DNA of 9,877 nt from Desulfobacterales bacterium (GTDB lineage Bacteria > Desulfobacterota > Desulfobacteria > Desulfobacterales > C00003060). The DNA lies in NCBI GenBank assembly GCA_030616425.1, contig JAUWXJ010000083.1, forward strand, positions 1 through 9,877, written 5' to 3'. Positions 5,571-9,877 of the stretch are shown here, piece after piece. The translations under genes and the position numbers were made by a program. Within the stretch, counting starts at the first letter, position 1; each line of letters starts with the position of its first letter. The notes under the pieces were generated by a model. The model was not told where the DNA came from, did not search any database, and saw only the letters and a list, made by a program, of their open reading frames with translations.

Positions 5571-6371
5571 CTAGTGAGGTTCTATCCCTCTTATCTTATC
5601 CCATGTCTCCGATATTTTATGAGCAACTTTGTTCAGGCTGTACTCCCGGATATACTTCCAGCTCTTTTTGTCTTTAAAAAAGAGATATGTCCTTGAAATC
5701 TTCGTCAAGAAGATATTGAAGTCATCATCATCAACCTGAATCCTTGCTATTGAATAGAGATCCGGCTTCTGGTATGTCGGGCACTCCGTCAGAAAGGCCT
5801 TGTAACCCTCGGATATCAACAGATCGCGAATCTTGCTGTTTGGCACCCCCTCTTTGATACCAAAGTAGCGGATCTCCTCCCCCAGCTTGTCTTCCAATAT
5901 CTTCTTATATTCTACAATATGTTTTTGGATTACATCTTCAGGTACATCTTTAAGTTTTGTAGCGTAATCTTCATAAGCTCCTATGGTAACGTTATTTCTT
6001 AACAACTCCTTCAGGATGCCCCACGTGAGATAAGGCACCTTATTGGTGCCTATATCTACCTTCTTTCCCACTTTTTCCGGAGAAATCAGCACAGTACCCG
6101 GAAAGCCGTGGTCGGAAATCACAGGAAATGCATGTTCGTAAAAGTCCATGTAACCATTGTCAAACGTGAGGGAAATGGGCTGCTTGGCTTTCAGCTCATT
6201 TTTTTTCAGCATGTAATCAATCGCCTCATCAATGGAGAGGCCCTGGAAATTATTTGCGGATAGATATTCGATCTGTTTGATAAAAGCACCTATAGGAAGC
6301 CACATCTTATTAAGATGAGCCCTGTCGCTCACATTCTGATACTGAATTATGGATAGCTCCCGTAATCTCAT
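5571..6371 (-). CDS. polysaccharide-deacetylase-fold protein lacking metal ligands (probable pseudoenzyme)
   Basis: A 266-residue protein with the CE4/NodB layout: first strand LSIIQYQNVSD (6-16), I-S-L-T-F-D-N-G-Y (66-74), H-G-F-P-G-T-V-L (88-95), and S-E-G-Y-K-A-F-L-T (187-195). In active CE4 enzymes motif 1 is TFDDG, motif 2 is H(S/T)xxH, and motif 3 holds R/Y-x-P-x-G. Here the metal aspartate is N72, the two metal histidines are Y133 and A137 (GAYEDYA), motif 3 reads F-G-I-K-E-G, and the usual YH of the first strand is YQ. D71, the base, remains. The fold is kept but zinc-dependent deacetylation is unlikely; a binding or scaffolding role is my inference. There is no signal peptide or membrane helix, so it is probably cytosolic. 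It is divergent from the EamA transporter gene, with a fold-back element between them. Confidence 0.85.
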   Translation of the reverse strand: MRLRELSIIQYQNVSDRAHLNKMWLPIGAFIKQIEYLSANNFQGLSIDEAIDYMLKKNELKAKQPISLTFDNGYMDFYEHAFPVISDHGFPGTVLISPEKVGKKVDIGTNKVPYLTWGILKELLRNNVTIGAYEDYATKLKDVPEDVIQKHIVEYKKILEDKLGEEIRYFGIKEGVPNSKIRDLLISEGYKAFLTECPTYQKPDLYSIARIQVDDDDFNIFLTKISRTYLFFKDKKSWKYIREYSLNKVAHKISETWDKIRGIEPH

Positions 6372-6470
6372 CTTAATAGCCCCGGATTTTCTATAATCTT
6401 ATTTATCATATTCAGTGACCGATTGGAATTAGTTTCCCTCCCATTACGCCAAACATTCGTCGCATAGGCC

Positions 6471-6671
6471 GGTTTCAAAACCCTTTAGCGAGTCCATTTT
6501 GGCCATTTTGACTAAAAGTTCTTAGTGAAGCGAAGCGTAAAAATTGGAACTGTTTGATCCCGCGACAGCGGGAGAGTTAGCGCATGGCTTCACTACGTGC
6601 TCCAATTTTAGCGGAGCGAACTTAGAACTTTCCAAAATGGGCAAACAGACGAGAGAAAGGGTTTTGAAACC
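6471..6671. repeat. 201-bp fold-back element with perfect 16-bp terminal inverted repeats (MITE-like)
   Basis: GGTTTCAAAACCCTTT (6471-6486) is the exact reverse complement of 6656-6671. Pairing continues inward: CCATTTTGG (6494-6502) with CCAAAATGG (6632-6640), AAAGTTCTTAG (6515-6525) with 6621-6631 at 10 of 11 positions, and TAAAAATTGGA (about 6538-6548) with TCCAATTTTA (6601-6610) with one bulged base. Near the middle is a TCCCGC-GACA-GCGGGA hairpin (6558-6573). It therefore folds as one long arm over its full length. No gene is inside; a 76-codon plus-strand frame crossing it is spurious. I see no clear target-site duplication at the edges. Confidence 0.75.
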
Positions 6672-6674
6672 TCT

Positions 6675-6680
6675 TATAAT
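6675..6680 (+). promoter_or_regulatory. candidate -10 box for the EamA transporter gene
   Basis: A perfect TATAAT lies 41 bp ahead of ATG 6722, immediately outside the right end of the fold-back element. No good -35 box is found 16-18 bp upstream, where the terminal repeat lies. If this promoter works, the element's right end supplies its -35 region. Confidence 0.35.
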
Positions 6681-6721
6681 ACCCTATTCCCTTACCTGGC
6701 TGGCCGTGTTAGTAAACAAGC

Positions 6722-7594
6722 ATGAACTGGTTTGTGCTCTCCCTGGTCTGTGCCTACTTCATGTCAACAGGTGAGGTCCTCTCAAAGCTCTTGATGCGGG
6801 AAAATGACGAGTGGACAATCGGCAGCGGAATAATATTGATGTCACTCCCCTTCCTGGTACCCCTTGTGATAGGGATGGATTCGTTCCCCCTGAGTCAAGA
6901 TCTGATAGTTCTTATAGCTATCCTGATCCCCTTTGAGATCCTTGCCTATTATATATATCTGAGTGCAATCAGGATAGCACCCCTTTCCCTCTGCGTCCCG
7001 TATTTGAGTTTTACACCTGTCTTTGCCATCCTAACAGCCGCCCTCTTGCTGCAAGAGAGGATATCCCCTCAGGGTTTCATCGGTATACTCATGGTCACTG
7101 TCGGGGCTTATGTCTTGAACATCGAACGCTTTGTCCACCACCCCCTTGCCCCCCTGAAGGCGATCTTCAAGTCATCCGGCTCCCGACGCATGCTCTTGGT
7201 TGCCCTTATCTGGAGCCTGACAGCCACCCTGGGAAAAAAGGGTGTGCTGCTTTCTGATCCAACATTTTTCGGGGTTTTCTACATGCTGGCTCTATCCATC
7301 CCTATGGCGGCTATTGCTGGCTGGCGTATCAAGCGTCACACAACAACAGTCAACTTGAAAGGCCGAAACTTGATCTGGCTCATACTGGGAGGACTGGTGA
7401 CAGCACTCGGGATGATCACCCATTTCCATGCCATCAAACTCGCCCCGGTCTCCTACATGATCGCTGTCAAGAGAACCGGCCTGATCTTCAGCGTCCTGTA
7501 CGGGGGTTTGATATTCAAGGAAGAGCACATCAGGCAAAGACTCCTGGGCACCTGCATCATGCTATCGGGTGTGGTAATCCTGTATCTTGCGTAA
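6722..7594 (+). CDS. EamA/DMT-family membrane transporter
   Basis: A 290-residue integral inner-membrane protein with ten hydrophobic segments in two five-helix halves: about 3-22, 33-51, 60-80, 87-110, 117-133, then 157-170, 182-201, 216-236, 240-264 and 272-289. The two halves share the EamA ending: L-x-x-E-R-I...G-I-L-M-V-T-V-G (109-128) and F-K-E-E-H-I...G-T-C-I-M-L-S-G (265-283). Lengths of 280-300 residues are normal for the drug/metabolite transporter superfamily, which exports amino acids, metabolites or lipid-linked sugars. The substrate cannot be read from the sequence. ATG 6722 is the only sensible start, since a TAA lies in frame three codons upstream (6713-6715); no strong ribosome binding site precedes it. 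It is divergent from the deacetylase-like gene. Confidence 0.88.
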   Translation: MNWFVLSLVCAYFMSTGEVLSKLLMRENDEWTIGSGIILMSLPFLVPLVIGMDSFPLSQDLIVLIAILIPFEILAYYIYLSAIRIAPLSLCVPYLSFTPVFAILTAALLLQERISPQGFIGILMVTVGAYVLNIERFVHHPLAPLKAIFKSSGSRRMLLVALIWSLTATLGKKGVLLSDPTFFGVFYMLALSIPMAAIAGWRIKRHTTTVNLKGRNLIWLILGGLVTALGMITHFHAIKLAPVSYMIAVKRTGLIFSVLYGGLIFKEEHIRQRLLGTCIMLSGVVILYLA

Positions 7595-7660
7595 TCCGGT
7601 TATTTCGTGGTCACAGGGTGCTTTTGTCTCTCACAGAGCGCACAGAGGCTCAGGGTTTGT

Positions 7661-7693
7661 TAAGCTGAATTGCTGAGAGGGCAATTCAGCTTA
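7661..7693. repeat. perfect 13-bp palindromic hairpin
   Basis: TAAGCTGAATTGC (7661-7673) and GCAATTCAGCTTA (7681-7693) are exact reverse complements around a 7-nt loop TGAGAGG. It lies 67 bp after the transporter stop and is not followed by a T-run, so it looks like a repeat element and not a terminator. It could still protect the 3' end of the transporter mRNA. Confidence 0.65.
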
Positions 7694-7780
7694 AACTGCC
7701 ACGCTATTGCGTGATATCTCCGCAGTGTTGGTCAAATACGCCACAATCCGGGTTCAAATGCCCCGCTAGGGGCTGATTGT

Positions 7781-7816
7781 TTGGCCTGATTTTTCCCACT
7801 CAAAAAATCAGGCCAA
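7781..7816. repeat. perfect 14-bp palindromic hairpin
   Basis: TTGGCCTGATTTTT (7781-7794) and AAAAATCAGGCCAA (7803-7816) are exact reverse complements around an 8-nt loop CCCACTCA. A smaller GCCCC-GCTA-GGGGC hairpin lies just before it (7760-7773). On the minus strand the hairpin is 72 bp past the uvrC stop; it lacks a trailing T-run. Confidence 0.65.
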
Positions 7817-7887
7817 GAAATTCTCATCTCAGCGATCTCTGTGGGCTCTAGCGACTGAAGGGAGCGGGCGAGAGTGCCCTGAGTCCC

Positions 7888-9702
7888 TTATTTTAAGGCC
7901 TTAGAAACCGCCTGGGCTGCCTGGCGGGTCATGCCTGGAACAGCAGCAAGGTCTTCAAGAGAGGCGGCTTTGACCCGCTTCAGGCTGCCAAAATGCTTCA
8001 GGAGGCTCTTTCTCCGCTTCTCCCCAATCCCTGGGATTTCCTGGAGCATTGATTGGCGATACGTCATTGTGCGGCGCTTGCGATGATAGGTTATTGCCGA
8101 GCGGTGCGCCTCATCCCTGATCCTTTGGAGAAAAAGAAGTCCACCTGGGTCTTTTTTGAGGCTCACGGGATTCTTTCGGCCTGGTTTGTATATCTTGTCT
8201 TCGGTCTCGCCACGCTCAGCGTCCCTTTTTGCAATACCGATCAGGTCAAATGAGCCATAAAGCCCCAAACCCTTGAGCACTGCAACGGCCGTGTTGAGCT
8301 GCCCCTTTCCCCCGTCCACAATGAGCAGATCCGGCAGGGGCTGCCCAGTACCCGTCTTTTTGTAGCGCCGCGTAAGGACCTCGCTCAGCATGGCATAGTC
8401 GTCCCTGCCGGGTGCCGACCTGATGCGGTATTTCCTGTATGCCGCTGGAGCGGGTTTCCCCTTTTCAAAGACCACCATGCTTCCCACCCCCTCGGTACCG
8501 GCAATGTTCGAAAGGTCAAAACATTCTATGCGTTCAGGGGGCCGCTCCAGGGCGAGCCGCCTCTGAAGCCGATCCAGAAGCTCCTTTTCCGCCATGGCAG
8601 CGTCAAGCTGCACCTTGAGACTATTTTTGGCATTCTGATCCGCCATCCGGACGAGCCTGGCCTTCTCACCCCTTTTGGGGATCATGACCCGAACCCTTTC
8701 ACCCTTCAGATCCAACAGCCGCTCCTCAAGGAGGGCTCGATCTTCGGGCAAAGTCGGCAGCAGGACCTCTCCCGGTATAAAGGGGGCCTCTTCATAGTCC
8801 TGCTTTAAGAAAGAGGTGACTATCTCGGCATCAGAGAGTACGGTATCCGTGAGATAGAATGGCCGGCTTCCCAGCAAGAAACCTCCCCTGATAAATAAGA
8901 CCGTTATAAGGGCTGCCCTACCCTGTCGGGCCATACCCAGCACGTCGCGGTCTTTGAAATCAGAGGTCGTGGCAACCTGTTTTTCCAGGGTTCTTTCAAG
9001 GGCAAACAACCTATCCCTGTGGGCTGTTGCTGCCTCGAAATCTTCCTGGATCGCAGCAGATTCCATCTGTTTCCTCACATTCTTGATTAACTCCGGAGTC
9101 CTTCCTTTCAAGAACATGATAACCTCTTCAACCACCCCCGCATAGACCTCTGGAGAAATAGGCCGGCTGCATGGCCCCAAACAAAGCCCCATCTGATAGT
9201 TCAGGCACGGCCGTTGGCGGGGTTTGAGTGTGATAGGCTTGCACTTGCGGATCTTGAAGGTCTTGTGGATCAGCTTCAGAGTTTCCCGCACGGCACCGGC
9301 CGAGGGAAAGGGGCCAAAATAAAGGGTCCCGTCCTTTTTGATCTTTCGAGCAATGGTCAGGTTGGGATAAGGGTTCTTTATGTTAAGCCGCAGGCATGGA
9401 TAGCGCTTGTCGTCCCTGAGTATCACGTTGTAGCGAGGGCGGTGCCGTTTGATAAGATTCGACTCAAGGATCAATGCCTCCTTTTCGGTGTTGGTGAGGA
9501 TAGTATCGAAGCTTGCGATCTTTTCCTTCAGGAGGCTGGTTTTCAGGTCGGTTCGTCCCCTCCTGGTAAAATAGAAGGTGACCCGTTTTTTCAGGTCCCT
9601 TGCCTTGCCTATATACAGAATACGCCCCTTGGCATCCTTCATTAGATAGACACCCGGTGCTGATGGAAGGCCGGCGAGTCTTGCTTTGTGTGAGTTCTTC
9701 AT
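7888..9702 (-). CDS. uvrC: UvrABC excinuclease subunit C
   Basis: A complete 604-residue UvrC of normal length. The N-terminal GIY-YIG nuclease domain has G17-V-Y19, Y30-I-G32, R40 and the catalytic E80. Four cysteines at 154, 166, 174 and 178 keep the C-x11-C-x7-C-x3-C spacing reported for the iron-sulfur site of UvrC proteins. The UVR domain that binds UvrB is at about 203-237 (EDFEAATAHRDR). The RNase-H-like 5' nuclease domain shows D396 (CFDLSNIAGTEG), D463 (IVDGGKGQL) and H533 (RDEAHR). Two helix-hairpin-helix motifs close the protein (about 553-604: IPGIGEKR, VPGMTRQA). Together with UvrA and UvrB it cuts DNA on both sides of bulky lesions in the cytoplasm. ATG 9702 lies 6 nt past the end of uvrB, and a GAG about 9 nt upstream within the uvrB end serves as a weak ribosome site, so translation is probably coupled. 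Confidence 0.98.
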   Translation of the reverse strand: MKNSHKARLAGLPSAPGVYLMKDAKGRILYIGKARDLKKRVTFYFTRRGRTDLKTSLLKEKIASFDTILTNTEKEALILESNLIKRHRPRYNVILRDDKRYPCLRLNIKNPYPNLTIARKIKKDGTLYFGPFPSAGAVRETLKLIHKTFKIRKCKPITLKPRQRPCLNYQMGLCLGPCSRPISPEVYAGVVEEVIMFLKGRTPELIKNVRKQMESAAIQEDFEAATAHRDRLFALERTLEKQVATTSDFKDRDVLGMARQGRAALITVLFIRGGFLLGSRPFYLTDTVLSDAEIVTSFLKQDYEEAPFIPGEVLLPTLPEDRALLEERLLDLKGERVRVMIPKRGEKARLVRMADQNAKNSLKVQLDAAMAEKELLDRLQRRLALERPPERIECFDLSNIAGTEGVGSMVVFEKGKPAPAAYRKYRIRSAPGRDDYAMLSEVLTRRYKKTGTGQPLPDLLIVDGGKGQLNTAVAVLKGLGLYGSFDLIGIAKRDAERGETEDKIYKPGRKNPVSLKKDPGGLLFLQRIRDEAHRSAITYHRKRRTMTYRQSMLQEIPGIGEKRRKSLLKHFGSLKRVKAASLEDLAAVPGMTRQAAQAVSKALK

Positions 9703-9708
9703 GTGCGA

Positions 9709-9877
9709 CTATCTCAGATCCATATCCAGCTTCTGAAGCTCTTTTATCTCGTCCCTGAGTTGTGCAGCCCTTTCAAATGCGAGCTCCTTGACCGCCTTTT
9801 TCATCTCAGACTCAAGTTCTTGAATGACTTTTTCCAGTTCATCGAGAGACTCATACTCGGTTGCGGGCTCTGAGACC
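9709..9877 (-). CDS. uvrB: UvrABC excinuclease subunit B, C-terminal end (5' part outside window)
   Basis: On the minus strand the frame is open from the right edge to TAG 9711-9709 and encodes the last 55 residues. It is a complete UVR domain: LDELEKVIQELE, MKKAVKELAFERAAQLRD, EIKELQ. UvrB uses this coiled-coil hairpin to recruit UvrC. Similar UVR domains occur in McsA and ClpC, but the 6-bp gap to uvrC and the acidic linker before the domain (EPATEYESL) make UvrB by far the likeliest. About 610 residues lie outside the window. It is probably the promoter-proximal gene of a uvrB-uvrC operon. Confidence 0.88.
   Translation of the reverse strand, partial: VSEPATEYESLDELEKVIQELESEMKKAVKELAFERAAQLRDEIKELQKLDMDLR

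Larger units (their letters stand above)
7595..7887. other. 293-bp repeat-rich gap between convergent transporter and uvrC genes
   Basis: Besides the two palindromes it holds CACAGAG words at 7633-7647 and a TCTCAGCGATCTCTGTGGG-type stretch near 7828-7847, which are loosely complementary to each other. A GGCTCTAGCGACTGAAGGGA piece follows, of a style common in deltaproteobacterial intergenic repeats. Nothing coding is seen. Its place between two convergent genes suits accumulation of repeat insertions. Confidence 0.55.

Noticed and set aside
5496..5696. 66-codon plus-strand open frame after a GGGAGGTGAGG run
   Set aside because: Half of it is antisense to the deacetylase-like gene and the translation has no recognisable features.
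6544..6774. 76-codon plus-strand open frame
   Set aside because: It starts inside the fold-back element and overlaps the transporter start in another frame.
7661..7693. Intrinsic terminator of the transporter gene
   Set aside because: The stem is perfect but AAACTGCC follows instead of a T-run on the plus strand, so it is listed as a repeat.
9214..9645. 143-codon plus-strand open frame
   Set aside because: Entirely antisense to the GIY-YIG part of uvrC, a clear shadow.

Overview
The window looks like a chromosomal segment of a Gram-negative bacterium, most likely a deltaproteobacterium (Desulfobacterota-type). This is inferred from the style of the proteins, a Kdo transferase (hence LPS outer membrane), and several families of palindromic intergenic repeats of a kind often seen in that group. 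No rRNA, tRNA or CRISPR array was seen, so the lineage is an inference.

Layout: (1) 1-1696, plus strand: the C-terminal end of a Kdo transferase (waaA/kdtA) followed by a 412-residue protein of a family I do not recognise, probably one transcription unit. A 26-codon reading frame with a very good ribosome binding site follows and then stops dead; it looks like the start of a gene cut off by what comes next. (2) About 1839-3970: an accessory block holding one AT-richer minus-strand gene, a nuclease-like protein ending in a SEC-C zinc motif. It is bracketed by two near-identical 26-bp direct repeats (1887-1912 and 3636-3661), with a REP-like hairpin at its left edge. (3) 3970-5136: an orphan minus-strand nucleotidyltransferase-like gene (AbiEii/MNT type), then a plus-strand 144-residue protein built from two copies of one 55-residue unit, each ending in CQLGxF. 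Its leader can form mutually exclusive helices over the Shine-Dalgarno region. (4) 5137-5570: a non-coding stretch with a hairpin and an imperfect long inverted repeat rich in TCGAA words. (5) 5571-7594: a minus-strand polysaccharide-deacetylase-fold protein that has lost its metal ligands, and a divergent ten-helix EamA/DMT transporter. A 201-bp fold-back element with perfect 16-bp terminal inverted repeats lies between them. (6) 7595-7887: a repeat-filled gap with two perfect palindromes. (7) 7888-9877, minus strand: uvrC, complete, 6 bp downstream of the end of uvrB.

The housekeeping ends (LPS core assembly on the left, nucleotide excision repair on the right) are ordinary. The middle 6 kb is a patchwork of single orphan genes separated by repeat elements. 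The most unusual items are the fold-back element, the repeat-bracketed SEC-C gene beside a truncated gene, the duplicated CQLGxF protein with its structured leader, and the deacetylase-like protein without catalytic ligands. I see no clear multi-gene novel system; these are single-gene or single-element leads.
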